64,000 nt of DNA from Nocardia sp. NBC_00508 (GTDB taxonomy: Bacteria > Actinomycetota > Actinomycetes > Mycobacteriales > Mycobacteriaceae): NCBI RefSeq assembly GCF_036346875.1, contig NZ_CP107852.1, positions 2,666,001 through 2,730,000 of the forward strand, read 5' to 3'. The translations under genes were made by a program, and so were the position numbers. The notes beneath the pieces were generated by a model. The model was not told the origin of the DNA. It saw only the letters and a list, made by a program, of their open reading frames with translations, and ran no database searches. Shown piece by piece: positions 1-8,472 of this stretch (its first letter is position 1; each line of letters starts with the position of its first letter).

Positions 1-257
1 ATCTGGCCGAGGTCGCGATGGGCATGCTGAGCGAGGCGACCGTTCCGGCGACGCACCGGTGGATTCCGAAGGCGATGAACGTGCAGTACCTGGCCAAAGC
101 CGAGACCGGTCTGCGCGCCGTCGCGAAGCTGGCCGAGGTCCCCGACTTCGCGACCATCACCGAAGGCCACGAGCTGGTGGTACCGGTGTCGATCTACGAC
201 AAGCACGGCCTGGAAGTCGTGCACGCCGACATCACCACCTGGGTGACACCCAAATAG
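1..257 (+). CDS. DUF4442-type (hotdog thioesterase-like) protein, C-terminal fragment
   Basis: This is the 3' end of a gene that starts before the window; the open frame runs from the first bases to a TAG at 255-257. About 84 residues are visible. They contain a WIPKAMNVQYLAKA stretch and end in a DADITTWVTPK-like beta strand, which resembles the C-terminal half of DUF4442 proteins, small hotdog-fold proteins related to PaaI-type acyl-CoA thioesterases. An internal ATG at 18 exists, but the frame is open upstream of it, so I treat the gene as truncated by the window edge. The substrate cannot be inferred. It converges on the lipase gene at 537-1478. Confidence 0.6.
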   Translation, partial: LAEVAMGMLSEATVPATHRWIPKAMNVQYLAKAETGLRAVAKLAEVPDFATITEGHELVVPVSIYDKHGLEVVHADITTWVTPK

Positions 258-307
258 CCGCGGCAGCTGCCGATCGGGTCACCACCAACACAACCACACG
301 GCCAAAA

Positions 308-351
308 CCCCGTTTTCGAGCGCAGCGAGACCGAGCATTCCCCGTTCGCGG
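308..351. repeat. 44-bp interspersed repeat, copy 1
   Basis: A 44-base sequence whose core is TTTCGAGCGCAGCGAGACCG; it recurs in the same orientation at 476-519 with one mismatch. Both copies lie in the 279-bp space between two convergent genes. Placement and sequence suggest a small dispersed intergenic repeat rather than coding DNA. Confidence 0.8.
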
Positions 352-475
352 CCCGGCTCGCGTCCCCGTGACCGCCGTGTCCGCGACGAATCGCCAGCGG
401 CGGTCACTAGCCCACATGGGTGTCGGCGAACATAGGTGCTGCGGTTTCCGCATTGCGTGACCACTGGGCCCGACT

Positions 476-519
476 CCCGTTTTCGAGCGCAGCGAGACCG
501 AGCATTGCCCGTTCGCGGC
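476..519. repeat. 44-bp interspersed repeat, copy 2
   Basis: Second copy of the element at 308-351, 168 bp away, same orientation, 43 of 44 bases identical. It ends 17 bp before the stop codon of the minus-strand lipase gene, so it would lie in the 3' untranslated part of that transcript. Confidence 0.8.
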
Positions 520-536
520 GCCGAAGGCGCTGCAAA

Positions 537-1478
537 TCAGACAGAGCACGGTAGAGGCCGGGTGTCGCCGGAGAGTGCCGACAGAACGGCCGCGGCGGCG
601 CGCGGGTCGGCAAGCAATCCGCTGTGGTTCGCGATGTTGCCGGGGCAGCCGTCCTGGAGCCAGACGTTGCGGTCGCCTTCGGCGGGAGCGGCGAGCAGGG
701 CGGTGTCCTGCGGGGTGATCACTTCGTCGGCGCGGGAGGCGATGGCCGTATACCGGAGACCGGACACGGTCTCGCCTCCCGCGTTCAGCCGGTTCAACAG
801 CGGTGATCCGACCACCTGCTGCTGTCCCGGAGTTCCGTAGACCTGGGCGGCGATCTGCGCGTTGCCCAGGCCGAGCGAAGCCAGGTCCGGGTAGCTGCCG
901 CGCAACCCGGCCCAGGTCGAACCGCGATACGGCGTTCCCATGGTCACTACCTGCGACACCGCGTCCGCGCCGCGGGCCCGCAGGTACTGCCGAATCACGG
1001 TGCCGCCGGTGGAGTGCCCGACCAGCGCCACGCGACTCGCCCCGGTCGCGTTCCGTACCGCTTCCACGACATCGGCGAGTTCCACGGCCATCCGGTCGAT
1101 GTCGGCCACGCCGTAGACCACGCGCCCGAGCAGCGCGGCGCCGATCGGCCCGGCTCCGGTCGAGCTGGAACCGGTCTGGCCGCTCACCGCGTCGACAACG
1201 CCCGGCGCCGCACCGAGATTCGCGGCGAACACACAGTGCCCCTCGGCGCGCAGCGCGGGCGCGAGCAACGGAAAGCTGCGGGCGGTATCGGTGCCCGACC
1301 CGTGCAGGAGCACCACCGGCTCGGACCGCGCCTGGGTGGGCCTGCAGGACCAATCGTTGGCACCGTCCAGCGTTGGCATCTGCGGCACGGCGACCGCGTT
1401 CGGTAGGTGCAGCAGCGCCGTCCAGGCGGCGACGGCCAGCAGAGCGGCGATCCGCGCGGCGTGCGAGCGAAGAGTCAT
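537..1478 (-). CDS. secreted alpha/beta-hydrolase, triacylglycerol lipase-like
   Basis: A 313-residue protein with an N-terminal hydrophobic segment (about residues 8-30, ending AVAVP) read as a Sec signal peptide. The mature part has the lipase layout: an oxyanion-loop motif VVLLHGSG near 55-62, the nucleophile elbow GHSTGG with Ser156, a probable acid Asp251 in SRADEVITP and a probable catalytic His285 in NHSGL. Two C-terminal Cys residues and Cys45/Cys82 may form disulfides. Its start ATG lies 16 bp after the stop of the antigen-85-like gene upstream (1495-2499), so both probably share one transcript. Family membership is firm; the lipid substrate (triacylglycerol or another ester) is not determined by the sequence. 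Confidence 0.85.
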   Translation of the reverse strand: MTLRSHAARIAALLAVAAWTALLHLPNAVAVPQMPTLDGANDWSCRPTQARSEPVVLLHGSGTDTARSFPLLAPALRAEGHCVFAANLGAAPGVVDAVSGQTGSSSTGAGPIGAALLGRVVYGVADIDRMAVELADVVEAVRNATGASRVALVGHSTGGTVIRQYLRARGADAVSQVVTMGTPYRGSTWAGLRGSYPDLASLGLGNAQIAAQVYGTPGQQQVVGSPLLNRLNAGGETVSGLRYTAIASRADEVITPQDTALLAAPAEGDRNVWLQDGCPGNIANHSGLLADPRAAAAVLSALSGDTRPLPCSV

Positions 1479-1494
1479 CTCGAAGTCCCGCGGA

Positions 1495-2499
1495 TCAAAT
1501 GCCCAATGGGGCGGCCAGCGTCGGCCAGGAGTCCTTCAGCGCGTCTTCCCAGTAGCCCCAGGTATGGGTGCCCTCCGACCGGAAGTTGTAGCGCGCCGGA
1601 ATTCCCAGACTGTCCAGCCGGACCTTCATGTTGTGCGAGCAATAATTGGCGCCCGCCTCGATGATCCCGCCGAGCACGATCTGATTCGAGAAACCCCATG
1701 CGCCGGGCAGCGAATACTTCCCGCCGTAAACGTCGTAGACACCGGGAAGCCCATTTCCGCTGGCGATGTAGATCGACTTTCCGCGCAGCCCTTCCGCCTG
1801 CACGTAGGGATCGTTGGCCCGCCACTGCGGGTCGCCCGCGGGCCCCCACATGTTGTCCATCTCCGCCCAGCCCCATTCCTCGACGGTGAGCCGGATGAAC
1901 TCCCGGCCCACCGGGTCGCTGGTCTGCGCGCAACCGCTGTAGGCAGCGACGCTGGAGAACAGGTCGCCGGTGGTCGCGGCGAGCGCGAGCGTCGTGGTCG
2001 CCGACATCGAGAATCCCGCGACCGCGTTGCGTCCGTTCGTTCCGAGATACGCATCGATCAGCGGCGGCAGTTCGCTGCTCAGGAACGTCTTCCATTTCTG
2101 GCGCCCGAGCCTGGGATCGTCCTTCTGCCAGTCCGCGTAGTAGCTGAACATCCCGCCGATCGGCGTGACCGCATGCACGTTCTTATCCGAGAGGAATTGC
2201 ATTGCATCGGTTTTCGTGGACCAGGTGGAGCCATCGGTGCCGCCGCCCGCACCGAGCAGCATATAGAGCACCGGACGCGGCACACTGGTGTCCGCGGCGC
2301 GCTGCACCTCCACCGGGATATCGAGATCCATGGCGGCGGAATGCACCGTCAACGTCAGATTGCGAGCGCTGTGCTCCTGCACGGAAACAATAGAAGACTC
2401 CGCGGGTGTCGCGTTCGCCTGCGCCGGTACGACCGCCGATGCTGCCGCGCCGACGGTGGCGGCGAACAGCACGAGCCGGCGGAGGTGGCTTCCTCTCAT
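1495..2499 (-). CDS. secreted antigen-85-like esterase / mycolyltransferase family protein
   Basis: About 334 residues from the ATG at 2499; an in-frame codon at 2532 would add 11 residues that do not improve the signal peptide. The N-terminus MRGSHLRRLVLFAATVGAAAS with an AQANA cleavage region is a Sec signal. The nucleophile is Ser164 in GFSMSA, matching the GLSM elbow of antigen 85 proteins, and the catalytic His312 is in GTHTWGYW, equivalent to the HSWEYW signature. Antigen 85 enzymes transfer mycolates to trehalose and arabinogalactan outside the membrane; this member could be a mycolyltransferase or a relative with esterase activity only. A paralogue lies at 11884-12951. It heads a two-gene operon with the lipase at 537-1478. 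Confidence 0.85.
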   Translation of the reverse strand: MRGSHLRRLVLFAATVGAAASAVVPAQANATPAESSIVSVQEHSARNLTLTVHSAAMDLDIPVEVQRAADTSVPRPVLYMLLGAGGGTDGSTWSTKTDAMQFLSDKNVHAVTPIGGMFSYYADWQKDDPRLGRQKWKTFLSSELPPLIDAYLGTNGRNAVAGFSMSATTTLALAATTGDLFSSVAAYSGCAQTSDPVGREFIRLTVEEWGWAEMDNMWGPAGDPQWRANDPYVQAEGLRGKSIYIASGNGLPGVYDVYGGKYSLPGAWGFSNQIVLGGIIEAGANYCSHNMKVRLDSLGIPARYNFRSEGTHTWGYWEDALKDSWPTLAAPLGI

Positions 2500-2732
2500 G
2501 ATGCCCCTTATCCCAATCCCGGAACGCCTCACGTTCCGAGCTCAGGCTATGGTGCGCGCCAAGGCATTTCATGACTGAAGTTGCTGGGCCACTGATTCTG
2601 GGGGCATGCGCGAAAATGGAATTCGCATCGACACCCCGACTGTTTGTGGCCGATATCGCGAGACCCGAATTTCTTGGGCTCGCGTGATCGAGATAGTTGC
2701 GCTCGGGTCGGCCGAGCGGATTGAATGCCCCT

Positions 2733-3923
2733 ATGGGTGTCAGCGCGGTCCGGGAAGTCGATGTGTGCGTGGTCGGGCTCGGCCCGGCCGGGCGGGCACT
2801 CGCGCACCGCGCACTGCGGGCCGGACTGTCGGTGACCGCGATCGATCCACGTCCCGACCGCCTGTGGCCACCGACCTTCTCCTGCTGGGTGGACGAGCTG
2901 CCGGACTGGTTGCCGTCCAGCGCCATCGCGACCACGATTCCGGCGCCAACGGTCTGGACGAATACCGAGCATCGCATCGACCGGCCCTACTGCGTGCTGT
3001 CCAAACCTGGCCTGCGCGCGGCGCTCCCGCTCGACGACGCCACCGTCGTGGCGGGCCGCGCCACCCGGGTGGACGCGCATCGAGTGGAACTCGCCGACGG
3101 CACGGTGCACGCCGCGGCAGCGGTGTTCGACACTCGGGGGCTGCCCGCCCTCGGACGCCGCAGAGCGGTCAGCGCGCACGGTATTTTCGTCGACGCCGAG
3201 ACAGCCGCGCCGATGGTCGTCGAGGGCGAGGGTCTGCTGCTGGACTGGCGCCCGGAGAACGGCGCGGGACCCGACGAGCCACCGTCGTTCCTCTACGCGG
3301 TGCCGCTCGGCGACGGAACGGTGATCTTCGAGGAGACCAGTCTCGGCCTGCGCGGCGGTATGCCGCAGCACGAACTGCGCAAACGCACGCTCAACCGCCT
3401 CGCCGCGCACGGCATCCGGCTCACCGGCGGCGAATCGATCGAGGCGGCGCACTATCCGCTCGATCAGCCGCCGCCGCGCAAAGGCGAGGCGAGGGCGATT
3501 CCGTTCGGTTCGCGCGGCGGCATGATGCACCCGTGCACCGGCTACAGCGTCGCCGACTCACTGGCGCTGGCAGACACCGCGATCACCGCGCTGCGCCAGC
3601 GCCGCGACCCGATCGCCGAACTCTGGCCACTACGCGCGCGACTGGTGTACTGGATGCGGATGCGTGGCCTCTACGGCCTGGGCAGACTCACCACCGAACA
3701 GTCCATCGCCATGTTCGACGCGTTCTTCAGCGCATCCCCGCGCGGCCAGCGCGCTTTGCTGTCCGCGCACGACGACTATGCCGCCCTCGGCGCTGTGCTG
3801 TTCAATACGGTCTCGCACACGTGGCCGTTCCGCTGGCGCTTCGATCTGGTCGGCTGGACCAACCGGCATCGCTGGCTGGACTACGACTTCGATCAAGCGC
3901 CGGTCTCGGCCGCACGCCGGTAG
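2733..3923 (+). CDS. crtL: lycopene cyclase family protein (CrtL type)
   Basis: A flavoprotein of about 396 residues. The N-terminus has a Rossmann FAD-binding motif, VCVVGLGPAGRALAHRAL, followed by an acidic end of strand two (AIDPRPDRLW). Further on lie PTFSCWVDELPDWLP and GMMHPCTGYSVADSLALAD, which match CrtL/CrtY-type lycopene beta-cyclases, and a C-terminal YGLGRLTTEQSIAMFDAFF segment. These enzymes close beta rings on lycopene. I chose ATG 2733 because it directly precedes the Rossmann strand; a TTG at 2697 would add 12 residues. No other carotenoid gene is visible nearby. The last 31 bp overlap, tail to tail, the 3' end of the exporter permease on the other strand. Confidence 0.8.
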   Translation: MGVSAVREVDVCVVGLGPAGRALAHRALRAGLSVTAIDPRPDRLWPPTFSCWVDELPDWLPSSAIATTIPAPTVWTNTEHRIDRPYCVLSKPGLRAALPLDDATVVAGRATRVDAHRVELADGTVHAAAAVFDTRGLPALGRRRAVSAHGIFVDAETAAPMVVEGEGLLLDWRPENGAGPDEPPSFLYAVPLGDGTVIFEETSLGLRGGMPQHELRKRTLNRLAAHGIRLTGGESIEAAHYPLDQPPPRKGEARAIPFGSRGGMMHPCTGYSVADSLALADTAITALRQRRDPIAELWPLRARLVYWMRMRGLYGLGRLTTEQSIAMFDAFFSASPRGQRALLSAHDDYAALGAVLFNTVSHTWPFRWRFDLVGWTNRHRWLDYDFDQAPVSAARR

Positions 3924-4762
3924 CCACGAATCGCGGGATAGGCGAACACCGCGATCAGCCCGATCACCCAGGCGAGTGTCTTCAGCAGCGGTTCGGCCAC
4001 CGGGCCGCCGTAGGACAGCCCCTTCATCGCGTCGATGGCGCAGCTCATCGGCTGGTTCCCGACGACGTCCTGCAGCCACGTCGGGTAGACGAACGTCGGC
4101 ACGAATCCGGAGTTGAAGAACATCAGCAAGGTGCTGATCAGGCCGATGGTGTTGACCAGCATCACACCCTCCGACATCGTCGCCACGGCGGTGACCAGCA
4201 CCGCGAACGCCACACCGAACAGCACGGGAATACCGATCAGCGCCAGCGCCGCCAGCGGTCCCTGCTCGAAGCGGAAGCCGATGGTGAAGCCGACCGCGAT
4301 CACGAACAGCGTGGTGACCAGCACCCGGATCGCCTCGGCGAGCAGGCGCCCGGTCAATCCGGCCGCGCGATGGACCGGCATGGTCCAGAACCGGCCGAGC
4401 AGCCCGGTGAGCTTCTCCATCTTGAAGCCGAGCGCGCTGACCACCGCACCCGACATGGCCGCGACGAGCGTGATCATCGGAACGGTTCCGTAGACGCTCG
4501 GCTGGCCGGTGGCCAAGGAGATCGAGTCGCCGAGCACGATGCGGAACATCAGCAGGGTGAGCGCCGGATACACCAGCGTCTGGATCGTCGTCGCCGGATC
4601 GCGCGCCCACACCAGCAGCAGTCGCTTGCACTGGACCAGGCTGTGCGCGGCCCAGTTGCGGACCGACCCCTCCGGGCGCGCCGCCACCTCGGGCAGCGCC
4701 GACGGGCCGATCCGCTCGGCCGCGTCGCCGGCGGGCGCGATGGTCGCCTCCACAGAACTCAT
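3893..4762 (-). CDS. ABC-2 type transporter permease (DrrB/DrrC-like), second subunit
   Basis: An integral membrane protein of 289 residues starting at ATG 4762, which overlaps the stop of the preceding permease gene (ATGA), a sign of translational coupling. It has an acidic N-terminal tail, then about six hydrophobic segments, and the ABC-2 layout ...NTIGLISTLLMFFNSGFVPTF...WLQDVVGNQPMSCAIDAMKGL, a signature of the daunorubicin-resistance permeases and their mycobacterial relatives. It would form the membrane channel together with the permease at 4759-5583, powered by the ATPase at 5580-6563. The exported compound is unknown; the NRPS product made 7 kb away or a cell-envelope lipid are candidates by position only. 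Its 3' end overlaps the lycopene cyclase gene by 31 bp. Confidence 0.85.
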   Translation of the reverse strand: MSSVEATIAPAGDAAERIGPSALPEVAARPEGSVRNWAAHSLVQCKRLLLVWARDPATTIQTLVYPALTLLMFRIVLGDSISLATGQPSVYGTVPMITLVAAMSGAVVSALGFKMEKLTGLLGRFWTMPVHRAAGLTGRLLAEAIRVLVTTLFVIAVGFTIGFRFEQGPLAALALIGIPVLFGVAFAVLVTAVATMSEGVMLVNTIGLISTLLMFFNSGFVPTFVYPTWLQDVVGNQPMSCAIDAMKGLSYGGPVAEPLLKTLAWVIGLIAVFAYPAIRGYRRAAETGA

Positions 4763-5583
4763 GACCGCCTCACACTCGCCCAGATCGCCAACGGAACGAA
4801 CGCCGCCGCGAGCCCGATCACCCAGACCAGCGGCACCCACAACACCTGCCAGGTCACGCCGTCTGCCGCCATATCGCGCAGGGCGAAGGAGAACTGGGAG
4901 ATCGGCTGGTTGCGCACAAAGGGACGAATCCACTCCGGGAAGCTGCGTTCGGGCACGAACCCGCAGGACAGCATGCCGAAGATCAGCGTCGGCAGGGTCA
5001 GGGCCTGGCTCAGCGACTCCGGGCTCTTGGTCAGGCTGCCGAGCGCGTCGGCGCCGATCGCCAGCACCGTGCCGATGGCGAGGGCGAAGACACAGAACAG
5101 CACCGCCTGACCGAAGCCGGCGACGAAGCGGAATCCGATGATGTATCCGAAGATCACCGCCGCGGTGAGCGAGGTGACCGACCGGACCAGCCCGGCGCAG
5201 ATGCGCGCGGAGAACGGCACCAGCGTGCCGATCGGCATGGTCTGCAAGCGGGTGCTCAACCCGGTCATCGCCTCGAACGCGGCCACCTGCGCGTTCGACA
5301 TCATCGTGAAGGCCATGGTCTGTAGCACTATGATCGGCATGACGAACTGCGCGTAGTCGATGCCCTGGAACTTCATCACATAGCGCAACGGCAGATAGAA
5401 GCCGACCGTGAACACCAGCGGCGTGACCACCGCGACGACCAGCTCGCCTTTGGTCGCCATGGTGCGGACGATGCGGCCGGTCAGCGCGCGCCACTGCGCG
5501 AAGGCCGATGGCCGTGCGGCGGGCAGGCCGGCGAACAGCGTCGTTGCGGCCGGTGTGCTCTCCGGGGCGGTCGCAGCGGTCAC
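4759..5583 (-). CDS. ABC-2 type transporter permease (DrrB-like), first subunit
   Basis: A 274-residue membrane protein that starts at a GTG overlapping the ATPase stop (GTGA) and ends overlapping the next permease start (ATGA), so the three genes form a tightly coupled operon. About six transmembrane segments are visible, with the DrrB-like FVMPIIVLQTMAFTMMSNAQVAAFEAMTGLSTRLQTMPI block and a later FGMLSCGFVPERSFPEWIRPFVRNQPISQFSFALRDM block. It is a paralogue of the following permease. Family and coupling are clear; the transported molecule is not. Confidence 0.85.
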   Translation of the reverse strand: MTAATAPESTPAATTLFAGLPAARPSAFAQWRALTGRIVRTMATKGELVVAVVTPLVFTVGFYLPLRYVMKFQGIDYAQFVMPIIVLQTMAFTMMSNAQVAAFEAMTGLSTRLQTMPIGTLVPFSARICAGLVRSVTSLTAAVIFGYIIGFRFVAGFGQAVLFCVFALAIGTVLAIGADALGSLTKSPESLSQALTLPTLIFGMLSCGFVPERSFPEWIRPFVRNQPISQFSFALRDMAADGVTWQVLWVPLVWVIGLAAAFVPLAIWASVRRS

Positions 5584-6563
5584 GCGTGACCGCCCGAGTG
5601 GCCGGTGATGGACAGGAACACGTCATCGAGCGAAGGGCGGCGCAACGCGATGTCGGCCAGGTCGACGCCCGCGCTGTCGAGCCTGCGTAGCGCCTCGGTC
5701 AGCGTCGCCGCGCCCTCCGGCGCCGGGATGGACAGCCGGTCGTTGCCGTCCAGGTCGGCCAGCACCGCGGGCGGCACCAGGTCGCCGAGCGCGTACGCGG
5801 CGGTACGCAGCTTGGTCGGATCCAGCGGGACCACTTCGCAGTAGCTGCCGCCGGTCTTCTCCTTGAGTTCGTCGGCGGTGCCCTCGGCGATCACGGTGCC
5901 CTTGTCGATCACGATGATGTTGTCGCTGAGCACGTCGGCTTCCTCGAGGTACTGCGTGGTCAGCAGCACGGTGATGCCTTGTGCCTTCAGCGCGGTCACC
6001 AGATCCCAGACACCCTGGCGGCTGCGCGGGTCGAGGCCGGTCGTCGGCTCGTCGAGGAACACCACCTCGGGACGCACTACCAGGCCGCAGGCGATGTCGA
6101 CGCGGCGGCGCATGCCACCGGAATAGTTGCGCACCGCGCGGCGGCCCGCGCTGACCAGATCGAATTCCTCGAGCAAGGTGTCGGCGCGCTCGCGGGCCGC
6201 GGACTTGCCCAGGCCCATCAGCCTGCCGAACAGCTCCAGGTTCTCCCGGCCGGAGAGGTTCTCGTCCAGCGCCGCGTACTGCCCGGTCATCATGATCGAG
6301 CGGCGCACGCCCGCCGGGTCCTTCAGCACGTCGTGCCCGGCGACCACCGCGGTACCGGAGTCGGGACGCAACAGGGTGGCGAGGACCTTCACCATGGTCG
6401 TCTTGCCCGCGCCGTTGGGGCCGAGGATGCCGAGGACGGTGGCGCGTTCGGCGGCGAAGCTGACGCCTTGCAGTGCATGCACGTCGCCGAATGATTTGCG
6501 GACGTCCGCTACCCGGACCGCTGGCTCACCCGCATGCGAATCTGCTTGGTTGGAACTCGGCAT
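5580..6563 (-). CDS. ABC transporter ATP-binding protein, DrrA family
   Basis: A 327-residue ATPase from ATG 6563. Motifs in order: Walker A GPNGAGKTT at 48-56, Q-loop near 94, signature YSGGM at 147-151, Walker B VVFLDEP at 167-173, and TTQYLEEAD near 202-210, where the usual switch His is Gln204, as in the DrrA branch. A C-terminal extension of about 100 residues, ending in PSLDDVFLSITGHSG, is also typical of DrrA. It is coupled to the two permeases that follow. The start is uncertain: a GTG at 6740, preceded by a very strong Shine-Dalgarno (GGGAGGGGG about 4 bases upstream), keeps the frame open and would add 59 residues. ATG 6563 gives the usual family length. Confidence 0.88.
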   Translation of the reverse strand: MPSSNQADSHAGEPAVRVADVRKSFGDVHALQGVSFAAERATVLGILGPNGAGKTTMVKVLATLLRPDSGTAVVAGHDVLKDPAGVRRSIMMTGQYAALDENLSGRENLELFGRLMGLGKSAARERADTLLEEFDLVSAGRRAVRNYSGGMRRRVDIACGLVVRPEVVFLDEPTTGLDPRSRQGVWDLVTALKAQGITVLLTTQYLEEADVLSDNIIVIDKGTVIAEGTADELKEKTGGSYCEVVPLDPTKLRTAAYALGDLVPPAVLADLDGNDRLSIPAPEGAATLTEALRRLDSAGVDLADIALRRPSLDDVFLSITGHSGGHA

Positions 6564-6937
6564 CAACTCTCCACTATCGGCCGGCACGGCGACGAGGTCG
6601 CCCGAGCGCGTGCTTGCGCTCGGATTGGTGATCCGTCGCGCTCGGCGTGATGTTACCGGCCCGCTTCCCGCGGCTTTCGCCTCGCGCAGGTACATCGAGG
6701 ACGCGTCCGTCCACTGCGCTTCGATTGTGTCCTTACTCACATTTCCCCCTCCCGGTTCGTCGCGCAAGGGATCGACGCTGGTGAGGGCGATCCGGGGCAG
6801 CGGAGTGGCAGCGGACGAGCCTTGTCGGCCCACCGCGCCAGCCCATAGTCTGCTCAGTGGGGGACCACACTCACTCGTCCGCGGCTGCGCCCCGCTGAGC
6901 GGTCCGCACGCTGGTTTCCACACTGCGAGAGGTGATC
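6564..6937. other. divergent intergenic region between DrrA-like and ALDH-like genes
   Basis: This 374-bp stretch separates the leftward exporter operon from the rightward aldehyde-dehydrogenase-like gene and must carry both promoters. The part from 6564 to 6740 is an open frame continuous with the ATPase and could be its true N-terminus (see that entry). From 6741 to 6937 I see no gene and no promoter hexamers that I would defend. Confidence 0.5.
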
Positions 6938-8461
6938 ATGGCCGAGTCCGCGCAGCCACGGGTGGCGGCGCGTCCGGGAGGAACGGGCCGAACGAACGTG
7001 CTGACATCCTACGATCCGCGTACCGGCGAGGTCGTGGGCAACTACGCCGTGATGGGCAGCGGCGAACTGAACCGCGCCGTGCGCGCCGCCCGCGCCACCG
7101 AAAAGTGGTGGGCGGAGCTGGGATTCAGTACTCGCAAGCGCTGGCTGCTGGATTGGAAACGCGATATCGCCCGGCGCTCGGGCGAATTGGTTGCCTTACT
7201 GTGCGAAGAGACCGGAAAGCCGGAGGTGGACGCCGCGATCGAGGTGATGCTCGCGGTGGAGAACCTGGACTGGGCCGCGCGCAACGCCGCCCGCGCGCTG
7301 GACCGGCGGCGCATCGGCTCCAGCTGGCTCAGCCGCAATCAGCGGGCCTCGGTCGGCTACCTGCCGCTCGGCGTGGTCGGGGTGCTCGGGCCGTGGAACA
7401 ACCCGGTGTTCACTCCGATGGGGTCGATCGCTTACGCAATGGCGGCGGGCAACGCCGTGGTGTTCAAACCGCACGAGCTGACCACCGGCGTCGGGGTGTG
7501 GCTGGCCGACAGCTGGTCCCGGCTCGCGCCGAATCAACCGGTGCTGCAAGTGGTTACCGGCGACAGCGCGACCGGCACGGCGCTGTGCCGGGCCAAGGTC
7601 GACAAGATCGCCTATGCCGGCTCGGACACGGGGGCCCGCGACGTGATCTCGGCGTGCGCGCAAACCATGACTCCGGTCGTCGTCGAGCGCAGCGGCAAGG
7701 GCAGCATGGTCGTGCACGTGGACGCGAAGCTCGACGACGCCGCGGAGGCCGCGGTGTTCGGCGCGATGGCCAACGCCGGGCAGAACGCCACCGGCATTCA
7801 GCGGGCCTACGTCGCCCAATCGGTCTACGACCGTTTCCTGGAACTGGTCGTGGATCAAGCCGGCAAGCTGCGGCCGGGCGCGGACCGGAAAGCGTCCTAT
7901 GGCCCGATGATCATGGAGTCACAGGTCGACGTGGTGCGCAGGCAGGTGCGCGACGCGGTGGCTCGCGGCGGACGCGCGGTGGTCGGCGGGCTCGACTCGA
8001 TCCGCGAGCCCTATATCGAACCGATCGTGCTGGCCGAGGTGCCGGAGGAGAGCAGCGCCATTACCGGCGAGGGCATCGGCCCGGTGCTCATCGTCAACAA
8101 GGTGGCGAGCATGGACGACGCCGCCGAGCGGATCAACGCGGTCGGCACCGATGTCGCGGTGTCGGTGTTCACCAGGGACGTGCACGAGATCGAGGCGTTC
8201 GCCGAGCAGCTGCGAGTCGGGGTGGTGACGATCAACTCCTCCACCGCGTACGCGGGCATCCCGGCACTGCCCTTCGGCGGGGTGGGCGAGTACGGGCAGG
8301 GCCACAGCCACGGCGACCAGGGCCTGCGCGAGTTCAGCAGGACCCTGGCCATCGCGCGCAAGCGGTATCAGGCACCGGTGAACCTGTCCACGTTCGACCG
8401 GCACCCGCGGCACCTGCGGCTGGCCAGAACGATCTTCCGGATCCGGCACGCACGCACCTGA
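6938..8461 (+). CDS. aldehyde dehydrogenase family protein lacking the catalytic cysteine
   Basis: A 507-residue protein with the full ALDH fold: PWNNPVFTP near 152-160, the NAD-binding YAGSDTGARD near 226-235, the general base Glu250 in VVERSGKGS, and the C-terminal LPFGGVGEYGQGHSHGDQGLREF. The nucleophile loop, normally GQxC, reads GQNAT with Ala284 (codon GCC at 7787-7789). The covalent thiohemiacetal step of NAD(P)-dependent aldehyde oxidation therefore looks impossible. Length and overall sequence resemble succinate-semialdehyde-type ALDHs. I chose ATG 6938 because GAGAGG lies 5 bases upstream; a GTG at 6932 is less likely. It may be a pseudoenzyme, or catalyse only non-redox chemistry. 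It is monocistronic as far as can be seen, followed by a convergent regulator gene. Confidence 0.85.
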   Translation: MAESAQPRVAARPGGTGRTNVLTSYDPRTGEVVGNYAVMGSGELNRAVRAARATEKWWAELGFSTRKRWLLDWKRDIARRSGELVALLCEETGKPEVDAAIEVMLAVENLDWAARNAARALDRRRIGSSWLSRNQRASVGYLPLGVVGVLGPWNNPVFTPMGSIAYAMAAGNAVVFKPHELTTGVGVWLADSWSRLAPNQPVLQVVTGDSATGTALCRAKVDKIAYAGSDTGARDVISACAQTMTPVVVERSGKGSMVVHVDAKLDDAAEAAVFGAMANAGQNATGIQRAYVAQSVYDRFLELVVDQAGKLRPGADRKASYGPMIMESQVDVVRRQVRDAVARGGRAVVGGLDSIREPYIEPIVLAEVPEESSAITGEGIGPVLIVNKVASMDDAAERINAVGTDVAVSVFTRDVHEIEAFAEQLRVGVVTINSSTAYAGIPALPFGGVGEYGQGHSHGDQGLREFSRTLAIARKRYQAPVNLSTFDRHPRHLRLARTIFRIRHART

Positions 8462-8472
8462 GCCGCGCGGGC

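Noticed and set aside
2606..5110. Very long plus-strand open frame opposite the exporter genes
   Set aside because: It is the antisense of high-GC coding DNA, Arg/Ala/Gly-rich with no domain, and conflicts with well-supported genes.
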